Of a DNA stretch of 64,000 nt, positions 49,911 to 62,023 are shown in pieces (the stretch's first letter is position 1; the number at the start of each line of letters is the position of its first letter). Source of the DNA: Amoebidium appalachense (Eukaryota; Ichthyosporea). The notes beneath the pieces were generated by a model. The model was given only the letters and a program-made list of their open reading frames with translations, searched no databases and was not told where the DNA came from. The stretch lies in assembly GCA_963693365.1 (NCBI GenBank), contig CAVNZM010000012.1, positions 5,952,001 through 6,016,000 on the forward strand, written 5' to 3'. Position numbers and translations under genes: made by a program.

Positions 49911-51041
49911 GTATCAAGCAGCCGATATGGATATTGTGGACATATCCACGGCGGGGACTTTGTGCTGTGTAAATTGCAGGATTTCGGGAAGGAAGAAAAC
50001 AAAACGGCACACTGTGCTACACTTTGGGACGTGACGACGGGGAAGCGGGTGAACGCATGGACGAAATACCAGAAGGAATATGGGGAGGCAGACATGTTTC
50101 GTTTGGATACCACCGGGAGATACGTTGCGGCCACTTACATTCCTACAGGTATCTACAGTCGGTCTCGCAGACGAACGGTTGTGGTTTACAGCACCGAAGA
50201 GAAGGTGAACGTGCGGAGAATGACGGTTAAAAACAAGGAAATCGACCCGGGATGCTTGCAAGTAACACGGTTGAAATTGAAGTCAGGGATATGATGTTTG
50301 CGGGTGATTTGCTAATCATGATTAACGGTAACAACAACATGTCGGCGGTGAAAATATCAACAGGGGAGATGGTCTGGACGAAGGAATATCCGATAGCCAA
50401 TGAAATTGGGCACCAAGGGCGGGTAAAATTCCACCCGCACAAAACGGACGAGGCTTTTGCTGTTCTCTGTGACGGTTCCAGACCCGAGATAATGGCCGCA
50501 GACGTAAACACGGGCAACAAGTTGTATTCGGTAGTGAACGTCGATATAACACGTAACCGGGGTAGGAAGTATGATCATCAGTTGGCATTCGCAATCTGGT
50601 TGGAGGGGAAAGAGCTGACTGTTGTGGAGGTAGATACCGTCAGAGGAGTGGTACACAGAGGCGTTCGTTTCTCGGTGGGGTTCGGATGGCAAGCGTTTGT
50701 CACGGAGTAACCTCTTGGACGTCGTCAGTAAGTCAATAAGACAAGACTATCGTTTTCTTCAGCTTATCGGACGCTATGCCTTGCTTGTGATTGATGGCGA
50801 TTGGGGCGTGCCAGTGTTTCTGATCAAACATGGTAAGGAGAATTTGGAATCAAGGGAGATGTTTGTGGTTAAGACGCACGATGACAATGATTGGTGGGAT
50901 GACGAGTGCAAATATGCCATAAATGGTATTATGGTGGCGGCACGGGGGGGAATTCGAAGGGGGGAAGGTTGCGATGGTGTGGTGGGATGGGAGCGGAAAG
51001 AAATAGGAAACGCCGCCGTGAGAATGAATGAGTGCATGTGA
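49911..51041 (+). pseudogene. Frameshifted beta-propeller (WD40-like) sequence downstream of the BTB gene
   Basis: Three successive open frames look like parts of one protein. The first is 49911-50294 (HIHGGDFVLCKL, TLWDVTTGKRVNAW, FRLDTTGRYVAATY, TVVVYSTEEK). The second is about 50252-50710 (MMFAGDLLIMING, AVKISTGEMVW, VKFHPHKTDEAFAV, IMAADVNTGNKLYS). The third is about 50668-51041 (GSDGKRLSRSNLLD, RYALLVIDGDWGVPVFL). Repeating patterns of a hydrophobic strand, then D/S-TG and a tryptophan or valine, suggest WD40 or similar propeller blades. The frame moves from 0 to 2 near 50250-50290 and back near 50680, consistent with two small compensating indels. It is intronless, unlike most neighbours, so a processed copy is possible. 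Animal KCTD3/SHKBP1 combine a T1-type BTB with WD40 blades, so it could also be the broken C-terminal half of the preceding gene. Confidence 0.5.
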
Positions 51042-51365
51042 TTGGGTAACACAACTCTATATGATTTGTCTGCACATAGTATGGCACTTCAAGTTATTGG
51101 GTATGACAATATATTAATTATCAATATTCATTTTCTGAGGTCCTACTATCAGATAACATGTGGGATTATTTCCTGTGTTCTAGGAATGATTTGACGCATG
51201 CATATGCCACTGAGATATATAAGATCGATAGCCTGTGTTTTAATTGTTAGATGATTGATTTGCCCTGTGCTTTTTTTTTGTTTTTTTTTGTTTTTTCCCC
51301 CCCTATTTTGCCCTCCTCTTTTCGCTATGTTTTTGCCAATGGGCCCCGTGGGTGGGTGGGTGGGT

Positions 51366-51464
<99 letters not shown>

Positions 51465-51999
51465 AGGTTGGTGGCTGTGTGTGGTTGTGTGCGCTATGGT
51501 GTTGTGGTGTTAAATCCAAAAGGACCAAAACTATGCTTCATTTTTTCATATACACGCTTAAATTCTTTGGCAATCCATCCCCACCGGGATAACGGTGGAG
51601 ACAAATTTACGGAATTTTGTATGAAGGTTCTTACTGTAACATGCAAATTGATTGAGACTTTTTCCTTTTGACTGGATTTATTCAACGGAAAGATATGCAA
51701 GTATGCACGGCATACTTGTGAGGCAATAAAAACTTCACGAGTTATCCAGTAACAAGTGCGTGACTGAGATACCTGAACACTGTGTGAAAATCATATAGAT
51801 ACTCAATGTGACGACCAACAGAAAGTGTTCACATTGCCAGCCAGTGTAGCAGACACCCGTAGGGAAACTTGAATTTGCGATGTCGAGCTCCGTGGTTCGT
51901 AGATTGTACTGCTTTTGAATGCTGACATGTTTTGAAGGGATAGACTTAAAGTGGGCTCCGGCGGTGGTGGTGTGTGTGTGTTTGTTGCGGGGAGGAGGT

Positions 52000-52032
<33 letters not shown>

Positions 52033-53303
52033 GTTAGTATTTGATGTTTTTGTCCGGTTTTAATAAGCCTATTCCTTACAATGTGCATGCGAGATTTATA
52101 TACATATTCCCGGCATCATGAGCCATTGATACTGGAGGTCACTAATACTGCACTGAAGATATGAACACTTCTGTATTGTAACTTCAGCTACAAAGGAAAG
52201 TGCTGCGCGATTATTAAACACTTCAAGCAGCAATTATAAATGGACATCGGTACCTTCCACACATAAGGTGGTGTAGCCTGTGTGCGAAAGTGAGCGCGCG
52301 TGTGTAAGCATTAATGTACATGTGGGTGTGCAACTGTGTGTGTGTGTACATGTGTGTGCGAGTGTGTGTGTGTACATGTGTGTGCGAGTGTGTGTGTACA
52401 TGTGTGTGCGAGTGTGTGTGTGTACATGTGTGTGCGAGTGTGTGTGTACATGTGTGTGCGAGTGTGTGTGTGTATGTGTGTGTGTGTACATGCGCGTGTG
52501 CGTGTGCGTGTGGTGCGTAAGGGTGTGTGAGAGTGTTACAGTGAATTGCATGTGTATACATATTTATGTGTTTACGTCCACGCCGCAGGTACCGGTGTGC
52601 ATATGTCCTCACGGATGGATAAACTATTAAGGTTGTGCCCATTAATACGTAGGTTCGGAAATGGTCATTGACAAATCGTACAGGGGAAACGTTTAAACAG
52701 GAAGTTCAACTACGCTTTTCTGCCAAGACAAAGCATTAAAAACCAAACGTCTAATTACAAGAGGAGGGCGTATGGGAGGTTGATCGTTGCTGGCTACATG
52801 TTAAACTTTGCAATTGTTCACGTAGGGTTGAAACATCAGCAACAATATAATGAATGGAAACCAAAAAAAAAAAAAAAAAAAAAAAAAAAAGGTATCAATA
52901 GTGCGGCCTCTTCTAAAGACACTTGCGATTGCACACATGTGCACCTACACCCGTGGCCACACTCACCCACCGATCCCCACACAAACACGCACACACAGTG
53001 CCCCCCCTCCCCTCCCCCCCCCCCCCTCCCCCCCCCTCCCCCACATACACACACACACACAACGGGGAGAGGGAGGGGAAGGGGAGGGATAATCTTGGCA
53101 ACAGTTAACTATGATGGTGGTGGTTGGTAGTGGCACATAATTGTGTACTGTGCCTCGATAAACAGTGCTTAACCCCCAAGTGAGTGAGTGAGTTAGTGTG
53201 TATGTACGTGTGTGTGTGTGTGTGTGTGTGCGCACGCGTTTGTGTGTGTGTGTGTGTGTTGGGGAAGCGGTGGTGGCGGTGGCGGCAGCGGCAGTTTGGG
53301 GGG

Positions 53304-53336
<33 letters not shown>

Positions 53337-54668
53337 GAGTGCACCACAGTGACGTCGGATGAACACAGATATATAGCAAAAGATGGTATGCCGTAGCAGC
53401 CAAAGGGCAGTATAGCCATTTTTTGGTTTTCTAGATACGGACTAGGCCAACAGTTCTCATGACATCCCCCCCCCCCCCCTCCCCTCCCCCTCTCTCCTAC
53501 GTGTGACAATGTTTCCTCGTTTGTCCTCGTGCAAACGAAACATTGGGCAATAATACTGTTTGGGGTGGTGGTGGTGGTGTATATGTGTGTGTGTGTATGG
53601 GGGGAAGGGGGGGGGGGGGGGGGGGGGGGGGGGAAGGGGGGAAGGAGGGGGGTGAGCTGACCTTAAGTTTGTCAATTAGCACATATCTCATTCACTTGCC
53701 TCCATGAGCACACAAAATGCACACACACACAACTATTAGGGTCCTATCAGGTATCATGGCCATGGCGTGGGCGCCAAAAACAGCGTGCTGTGTACATACA
53801 TGAATCATTAGGGTACGCCTGTGCATTGGCTTTTTTTCGCGCGTCTTTAACGGCTTACATGGGCTACTGGAATATACAGAAGGCAGCAATACACTTATAT
53901 ACCAGTGATACTTAAGAGTCCCGCAGTTGTCAAGTATATGTGTATATCAATATCAAAAAAAATAAAAAATAAAAATAAACCTTTTGTCAACAACTCGTGT
54001 ATGATTTTGCAGCGTGCAAATGTTTGTGTGTACATGTGGGAGAGGCAACTCCAAAACCGCTACCCAATAAACATTATGAACCGGAAGTTATGAACATTTA
54101 CAATGTCAGGCAACATACAACAAAACAACAAACACAAAACCATTTCGAGGCCAAAAAAAAAAAACACCAATATAGCTATGCCTGCCGTAGATCAATAACA
54201 TATATGTGCATCGACTGCTCACTCACCGTGTATATCTAACTGTACATCCTTTGTTTGGCCCCAATGTTACACCACAATACCCTTTACAGCCATAGGACAT
54301 GACTACTCTCCTTAAGCTCCTACTTATGCGTGAGTAAAGATTCTATTCAACACCCGACAACCACACACACCCGCACACAAAAGAGGCTCCCACACACACG
54401 TACACACAAGCATACACGCACATATTTTCTCTTTATCTTTATCATCCCTTTCGATCCCGTCCACAAACCAGCCAACATTCGATAGCCAAGCCACAAAATG
54501 AACACAAAAAACCCACAATCATAAGCAAAATCTACATCAAGTTGAACCCAATTTCATTACACATTTCTTTCATTCATTCGCCGTTTAAAACACTCCACCC
54601 AATACTTCAACAGCAGTCAATTTCAACACTTTCCGGGATCCACCAAACATAACCACTCCCATCCATCA

Positions 54669-54706
<38 letters not shown>

Positions 54707-54804
54707 ACCCACACACACACACACACACATTCCCCCTCCCGCCCTCGTCACCTTATCCTCTTCCTCATCCCCCTCACCCCTCCTCTCCACCCACCCACAC
54801 ACAC
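51042..54804. other. Intergenic region
   Basis: Contains a (TG)n tract (51369-51463), a G run (52001-52031), an A run (52862-52890), C runs (53018-53040), G runs (53309-53334 and 53610-53632), a C run (54670-54706) and unique AT-richer sequence (51480-51950, 53640-54600). No gene is recognised. It lies between a plus-strand and a minus-strand 3' end, so both genes terminate into it. Confidence 0.55.
52330..52495. repeat. TG-rich minisatellite
   Basis: TGTGTGTGCGAGTGTGTGTG with TACA repeats about five times with a period near 24-26 bases. It is alternating purine-pyrimidine throughout. Confidence 0.85.
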
Positions 54805-55204
54805 TCATATGGGAGGCCTCTTACTCCACCTCAACTCTGTCAGTCCCGTACAGTGCGCAAGCGCCTTTGTACTCGCCACGGCCGTGTACGTCAAATCCAG
54901 TTCGCGCAGTTTCGTGCATTCCCTCAATGCTTTTACGCTGTGCACGAGGGTGGAGGAGAGGTCCAAGGTAGAGAGGGAGGTGCAGTTTTGCAAGGGGGCG
55001 ACGGTGCGGATTTTTGTGTTGCGGAGCTTTAGACGGGTAAGGTGGCGGCAGGAGGAGAGGGGGTCGATGCTCATCACCTGTGTACGTGTGTGTGTACGTG
55101 TGGGTGTGGGTGTGTTGGGGGGAGGGGGGGGGGGGGGGATTAGAATATGTCAAAAAAAAAAAAAAAAAAAAAAGGCATACAAAGTTAAGTTTTTTTTTTT
55201 TTTT

Positions 55205-55235
<31 letters not shown>

Positions 55236-55723
55236 GGGGGGGTCTCACGAGTGATCGCCCAATCATGCATAGAAAGAATGACTGGGCGCCGATGTGTGGT
55301 GTGACACCGTATATGTGTGTGTGTGTACACGTGCACGAGCGGGTGTGTAGGTGCATGTATGGGTGTGCGTGCTGGATAGAGTGGGGAAGGGAAGGGGCAG
55401 GAGAAGAGGAGGGAGGGGGGAGAGGGCGGGGGGGGGGGGGGGGGGGGGGGGGGGAGGGAGGGGAAGGGGGCAGGGGTGATGTATGCGTTAGAGGGTTGGA
55501 AATATGGAGGAGACAACAAAGAGCAACAACAAGACGTCACAAACGTGGGAAAACCAAAATCAAAACAGGGGGGGGGGAGGGGGGGACACGTACGGGGGTG
55601 GAGGCCAGATCCAGGTTTGCGAGGGCAGGCAGGTGGGAAAGTGGTTCCACACAGGAGACATGGGTGCCGTGCAGATCCACAGAGGTCAGATGCGTGCACA
55701 GAGACAGCACGGATATGTCCGTA

Positions 55724-55819
<96 letters not shown>

Positions 55820-56174
55820 GCACATGTGTGCATCTGTGTGGTATTTATGCATACGCATGGGCTTGTGCACTTTTTTGCTGCACGGAGAGAGGGGGAAGGG
55901 GAGGGGGGCAGGCGGGGAGAGTTGGGAGGGAAGGACGGAGGCAGTCGAGAAGGAAGGTGGGGTGGAGCGGGGGAGGAGGGAAGGCGTGAGGTGAGAAAAA
56001 AGAGGTCAGCCTGGCCTACTGCAGTCATGGTACTTATGATGATGGAGCCACACATATCGCCATGCCCCTCACGTCCTCCCTTCCCACCATAAAAATAACC
56101 AAAAGGGCTCGGCTTAACTAGCGCACAATTGCAAAAATGCACACACATTCTTTTTTTCTCCTTCCAATTTAAAG

Positions 56175-56225
<51 letters not shown>

Positions 56226-56410
56226 AGGGTGAATGCATGTGTGTGTGTGTGTTATATACACACACGCATCCATTTTCTTTCACTCTTCCCAGAAAGAAGA
56301 TGGGGGGAGGGGCGAGGGTAAGTGCATGTGTGTGTTTGTGTTTGTGTGTGCGCGCGCGCGTGTGTGGTGGTGGCGGTGGGGGTCTTTTCTTTCTTTCTTT
56401 CTTTCTTTCT

Positions 56411-56441
<31 letters not shown>

Positions 56442-58573
56442 GGGGAGGAATGTAATCATCAAGGGTGGTAACCACAGAAGCAAACACATTTTGAGGAAAA
56501 CCAACCAAGACAAAATCACACAAGACGAAACCGAAATGTGCCATAACAAAGATGTATCTCTACCTGTGTATTCCACCCCAGGTCTATTGTGGTCAGGTTT
56601 GGGCAGTGGGGCACGACGGAGAGGTCGGACACGTCCGTGCCACTGAGAACAAGCACAGACACGTTGCTGCCGTGTAGACCCTTTATGCACGTAACAGGCG
56701 TGTCCCTGTGAAGAAACATTGTCAGAATTTGGATATATGCATGGGGTAAATGAAAATGGTGTAATGGAGTAACAGTTTCAGTGGAATGATAGATAAATGT
56801 TAACTGTGTGTGTGTGTGTGCCTGCATGAATAGACATTGTCAAGAATCGACATACGGAGTAAATAAAAATGAAATGGACTTATAAGTTCAGGCATAATGA
56901 AAGATAATTGGGAAGTGTGTGTGTGTCTGCATGAGGGCCTTACTCACACGTCTACAGTGACCCCAATGAACGTCAAAGTAGTGTCTCTGGGTGCGTGTGT
57001 GCATGCGACCCTACTCACCAATATAGATACCCCCCCTCCCCCCTCCCGGACACTAACACACCGAGCCACAACATCCGACGAAAAAAAAAAAAAAACCCTC
57101 CCCCTCCCCCAACCCCACCACCACTACCATCACCACGACCACCACACGCATGCACACGAGCACGCGCACAAGCGCACAAGCGCGCACGGTCATGATCACA
57201 CACACACACAGGAGAAAAGAGAGAGAGAGAGGAGAGAGAAAAATAAGACAACGACGACGAAGGGATAATAAAAAAACAGGAAGAAAAGAAAGAGAGAAAG
57301 AAAGACATAAAGAAAAGCAAACAGGAAAAAGCTCTCATACACGCAGAGCACACAATCACCCACCCACCTCAGGTTCAGGTAGGTCAGCGCCGTGCACTGT
57401 GCCACAAACCCGACATCGCCCACGGCCGTGCCGCACAGGTTAAGGTGCCGCAGCGACGTCATACATGGGGTTATGGCCCGCACGCACGACACATTACTGT
57501 TCCAGGAAAGATCTAGAACCTCAAGACGTGAGCATGACGCCAGGGCTGAAAGGTCGCTGACGTTACTGCCGCTGAGGTTCAGACGCTTGAGAGTGGACGC
57601 ATACCTGCGGGGTTTAAAGTAGGGGTGTGATTGGTTGGGTTTTATTGTTTTTTTTTATCGTGGTGTTTTGTTTGGTAGCATACCGTGGCGTGCAGCTTGT
57701 GTGTGTTCGCGTGTGTTATTTACACGGTTGATGGTTTTCCCCCTATGAATGTTCTGGATCTAGTATTTAATCAGAACTGCCCCTCCGCCCGCCCCCCCCC
57801 CCCTTTCCCTCCTTCAACCATTCTCTCTCTCCCCCCCCCCCCCTTCCCCCCCCACAGCCTGCCTGCCTCTATCCGCGGTGTATGCGTAGTCATGGTACGC
57901 CCGTGGTGTTAATGTGCATCAAGACGAAAGAGAGGGGCGGGAGGCGCAAGTAGACAGAGGGATGGGAGGGAGGGGGTGTGGGGGAGGTGGACGGATGAAT
58001 GCCATGCAACCCACCTCTCCTTTTCAGGCACATGGGACAGATCGACATTCCCCATATCCAGATCCACCAATCGTACGCAGTGCCTCAGCACGTGCACGGC
58101 GTTGCATGTCAGGCGGGTGGCACACAGGTTAAGGGCAGACAGGCCCGCACAGGCCTGAAGGGGACCTATGTCGGTCACGGTGGTGCGGTGCAGGTTGAGC
58201 TGTTGTAGGGTTAAACTGCTGCATTGGAGGGCATCAACACTGCTGACCTGAAGGGGATAAGGGGGGGGGGGGGGGGGGAGGGAGGGGTTGAGTGGTTAAG
58301 AATGTGTTGCAGAGTGTGTTCGGTGCACGATGTACAAATTCACGACAAGGAAGACAATGCAGATTACAAAGCACACACAAAGAGCATGCATCATAAGTAG
58401 AGCCCAGCCTCACCGGTCCACACGGGGGGGGGGGGGGGGGGGGGGGTTTGCATACTCCTTGGTTGTGCTCATTGTAAGACAAACTTCACATGTGTTGTCT
58501 GTCGTGAATGTGTATTTTGTACTAAGTAGTTTTTTTTTTTTTTTTTTTTTTTTTTTGGCTTTTTTTGGCGGGG

Positions 58574-58612
<39 letters not shown>

Positions 58613-58711
58613 TATATTTATCAGTGCAGTGCATTTTCTTAATTTTATCTCTTAATTCATGAATGACGTTAATTTTTGTGGTGGTGGTGGTGGTGGTTTT
58701 TTTTTTTTTTT

Positions 58712-58742
<31 letters not shown>

Positions 58743-59011
58743 GGCACATTCTCCTTTCTTTCTTTCTTTCTTTTTTTTTTCTTTTTTTTTGGGGGGGGGG
58801 GCGGGGATGTATACCAGTGTGCCGGCCAGGCCCACGTTTACCAGCTGGCTGCAGGCCTCCAGCCCCCTCAGGTCCCTCACAGCAGTCCCACACAGGTTAA
58901 GAACCCTTAGTCGCGTGCACTCCCTGCAGAGTTAAAGAGGAAAAATTAGTTGAAATCGATATCCATGAGCTACTAAAATGACTTGGCAAACATGCCTGAT
59001 GAGTAGCAGAG

Positions 59012-59059
<48 letters not shown>

Positions 59060-59203
59060 AGGAAAAAAAAAAAAACAAACAAAAAAAAAACAGGTAACTG
59101 GGCATCCATGAACGATTAAAGCCTTCTACTGAAGTTACTGTCAGCCCAACTGGGAAATGATGATGACTGGGAAAACATGCTCTAGGCAGACCCCTTCCCT
59201 CCT

Positions 59204-59235
<32 letters not shown>

Positions 59236-59244
59236 ATCCCCCCC

Positions 59245-59280
<36 letters not shown>

Positions 59281-60283
59281 AAAAAAAAAGGACAAGAAAA
59301 GAAGAGCACGAGAAAGGGGGAAAAAGGAAAGAGATGGGTAGTACTGGACATCCATACTCGGACCTAACCTCTCAATAGCAAGGGGAATATGGCGACTGAG
59401 AATAGAAAACCATACAACATGCCTACTCAGTAGGTTACTAGCATGCACAAAAACGACATGGTGCATGTGCTTCTACCAGATTCTAGACGGGTGTAGTCTC
59501 CCCTGGTCTAAGCCGCATCACCCTAACTGCACACGTACATTGCATACCTCTACATAACATGCTTATCAAACGATGTAGTCCCACACATCAGCACTTGGTG
59601 TACACACCAAACACAACAATAGGTTAAAGATACTTAACGAGCAAAACCACTAAGCAGCAACAGCACACGCACACAACACACCTATAGATTACACGCACAC
59701 AACACACCTACTGATTACACGCACACAACACACCTACTGATTACACGCACACAACACACCTACTGATTACACGCACACAACACACCTATTGATTACACGC
59801 ACACAACACACCTACTGATTACACGCACACAACACACCTACTGATTACACGCACACAACACACCTACTGATTACACGCACACAACACACCTACTGATTAC
59901 ACGCACACAACACACCTACTGATTACACGCACACAACACACCTACTGATTACACGCACACAACACACCTACTGATTACACGCACACAACACACCTACTGA
60001 TTACACGCACACAACACACCTACTGATTACACGCACACAACACACCTACTGATTACACGCACACAACACACCTACTGATTACACGCACACAACACACCTA
60101 TTGATTACACGCACACAACACACCGATAGATTACACACACACCCACCCCCCCACACACTTGTAGAACGCGCACACACAACCCTCACCCACCCGCACACAC
60201 ACACACACACACACACACCCACACCCATCCACACACACAAAACACCTATAGATTACACCCACACACACGTCCCCCCGTCCCCC

Positions 60284-60318
<35 letters not shown>

Positions 60319-60799
60319 CCGCCCGCCTGGCCATACATAGACATACATCCACGCACCTCAACGGGCTTACATCCGCCACCATCGAGTCCTGCAGATCCAA
60401 CTCGACCAAATTAGGTGCATGCCTTAGAGTACGAATATCCTTGACATCATAAAACCCCTCTACGCACAACTCTGTCACGTTCACGCACGATTGGAAAAGA
60501 CGCGCGCGGAATTCTCGTTCGGAGAGGCGCAGACGGAGAGTGTGTAGGTGGGGGAAGGCTTCAACTAGCTGGGCAACGGCTTGGAGCCTCCCCGTGGTGC
60601 TGCCCTCAATCAGCCACACGGCAAGCGCAACAGTGCGCACGGACTGTACGTGTGTGTGCGTGTGCGTGTGCGTGTGTGTGTGTGCACACATGTGCGTGTG
60701 CGTGTGTGCGTGTGCGTGTGCGTGTGCGTGTGCGTGTGCGTGTGCGTGTGCACACATGTACGTGTGCGTGTGTGCGTATGCGTGTGCGTGTGCGTGTGC

Positions 60800-60830
<31 letters not shown>

Positions 60831-61610
60831 CTGTGTGTGTGCGTCCGGTTATGTGTGTTAGGCCAGGCAGGTTGGCTTGCATAGATCTGTGGGTGTGTAA
60901 TGGGAAAGCGCATTGATGTTTGGTGAGCTAGTTACAGCTATAAGTTTCTGCCTTCAGGTCTTTGTTTGTGCCCCTGGCTAAGAGGGCTATCTTTTTCTTT
61001 TCCTTCCTTCTTCTTTTTCTTCACTGCTCGATCTCTCCCTATGTTCTTTTTCAAATAGGCACATGGGAGAAAAATCGGGGGGGGGGGGGGGGGGGGGGGG
61101 GGGATATTCTGTGCGGGTGGTCTGAGACAATAGACAAAGAAATGAGTGATGAAGAAGCAACACATGCTGTTGGGGACAAACAGAAGGATAAAGGAAAGGA
61201 AAAAGTTATGGCTGCCAGGCATGCATATGTAAACAAATGAACAAACACAAACGTGTACTTCACACAAGCAGCAGTGCCGCTCGTGTTAACTCCTGCTTAC
61301 ACGTGTTCTCAGCTGTCTGAGCACAAACCAAGCAGTGTGTTCTGATGCTTTCACTAGAAAAAAGAATACTGCAGGCTATATTCAAAGAAACTAAACACAT
61401 ACACAGATCAATCTGATCCCCTTACCTCACGTTGCACCCCAAGTGCTTGGGTGCTTGCACAGCAACCACTAACCTCTAACAAACAACCAAGCTGTACGCA
61501 CGGAGGTGCACTATGACTAGGCAGCACAGGTGGACTAGCAAAAAGATGGGTTGAGAGGTCAGGAGTGTGGATGAGAGAATGGTAACGGGAAATCTACGCA
61601 CGCGTCCGGG

Positions 61611-61657
<47 letters not shown>

Positions 61658-62023
61658 GGCATAAGAAAAAGAAGAATTATAATTTAGTACCTGGCTCCAA
61701 GCAGCGGCACCGGCCCTAACGTTCAACCAAGCAGGTGTCTGTGGAGATGGCAGCTTGACGCCCAGCCACCCCTTCGACCTGCGTGGGCCCTTGCCCACCC
61801 ACACTTGGCTATACAGGGGGGTGGATATGTCCTGCACACACCTCTTCCAGCGACGGCAAACAAGCGCACACGCAGCACGGTCCACGTATGAGTCCAGAAA
61901 CGAAAAGATGTAACACATCATCTCGTCGGATAGCTGCTTGGTCTTGTCCTCCGGAACAAGCAGCTTGACGACCAAGCGGCGGAGGTTGACCACTGGCCGT
62001 TTATAATGGATTACCTCGGTCAT
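54805..62023 (-). CDS. F-box and leucine-rich-repeat protein, 8 exons (581 aa)
   Basis: Exons on the minus strand are 62023-61691, 60643-60357, 58923-58815, 58247-58015, 57604-57368, 56705-56564, 55725-55594 and 55077-54805, all phase-consistent. Residues about 31-75 form an F-box ([35 protein letters not shown]), which should bind Skp1 in an SCF ubiquitin ligase. From about residue 150 to the end there are many LRRs of 23-24 residues with the pattern L..L.L..T.V.DV..L..C, for example [37 protein letters not shown] and [17 protein letters not shown]. These should form the substrate-binding solenoid. The TGA at 54805-54807 follows directly after the last repeat. Neighbours give no functional hint. 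A further 66-base in-phase exon at 61426-61491 is possible. The donor at 55594 (GTACGT) was preferred over one four bases on because it keeps the LRR register. Confidence 0.9.
55130..55245. repeat. G, A, T and G homopolymer block in the last F-box/LRR intron
   Basis: Intron 55078-55593 (read on the minus strand) contains, in plus orientation, G runs, an A run (55151-55173), a T run (55191-55214) and a G run (55215-55242), and further G-rich sequence around 55428-55455. Confidence 0.9.
55727..55816 (-). repeat. (CA)n (sense) abutting the exon 7 acceptor of the F-box/LRR gene
   Basis: On the plus strand it is (TG)n. Read in the gene's direction it is (CA)n that continues directly into the CACACAG acceptor of the exon at 55725-55594. 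Confidence 0.95.
56178..56444. repeat. 47-G run and G/T tracts in intron 6 of the F-box/LRR gene
   Basis: An uninterrupted 47-G run (56178-56224), a (CTTT)n stretch (56386-56411) and a G run (56421-56445). On the transcript these are C runs and an A/G tract. Confidence 0.9.
58309..58424 (-). repeat. Copy of dispersed intronic repeat family R1
   Basis: On the minus strand it reads CTGGGCTCTACTTATGATGC, then ATGCTCTTTGTGTGTG, ATCTGCATTGTCTTCC and GTGAATTTGTAC, matching the R1 copies in PDCD2L introns. It lies in the intron 58248-58814. Confidence 0.65.
58447..58530 (+). repeat. Diverged R1 copy in inverted orientation
   Basis: TTGCATACTCCTTGGTTGTG and GTCGTGAATGTGTATTTTGT resemble R1 in plus orientation. 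Together with 58309-58424 it forms an inverted pair around a G run (58425-58446). T and G runs follow (58530-58556, 58577-58611, 58699-58744). Confidence 0.45.
58935..59470. repeat. Three diverged units separated by C and A/AAC runs
   Basis: Segments starting near 58945, 59095 and 59340 share ATCCATGA or ATCCATAC, a middle with ATGACT or GCGACTGAG, then AACATGC followed by TGA/CTC/CTA and GTAG. The first two units are each followed by a C run (59012-59049, 59207-59235) and an A-rich or (AAC)n tract. They lie in the second intron of the F-box/LRR gene. The similarity is weak but ordered. Confidence 0.4.
59670..60135. repeat. 26-bp minisatellite, about 17 copies
   Basis: CTACTGATTACACGCACACA with ACACAC repeats every 26 bases with almost no variation (a few TATTGATT or TATAGATT units at the ends). 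It lies in the second intron of the F-box/LRR gene. There are no unique spacers, so it is a simple tandem array. Confidence 0.97.
60648..60830 (-). repeat. CA/CG-rich repeat (sense) before exon 2 acceptor of the F-box/LRR gene
   Basis: On the plus strand it is TGTGCG and TGTGTG units. In the gene's direction it is CACACG/CACACA that runs into the GTACAG acceptor at 60644. A G run (60814-60830) ends it. Confidence 0.9.
60831..61690. other. First intron of the F-box/LRR gene, upstream part
   Basis: G runs lie at 61077-61103 and 61613-61656. The rest is unique sequence, including the candidate small exon at 61426-61491. Confidence 0.6.

Noticed and set aside
59670-60135. Regular 26-bp repeats that look like a CRISPR array
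   Set aside because: The units are contiguous with no unique spacers, and the context is a eukaryotic intron. It is a minisatellite.
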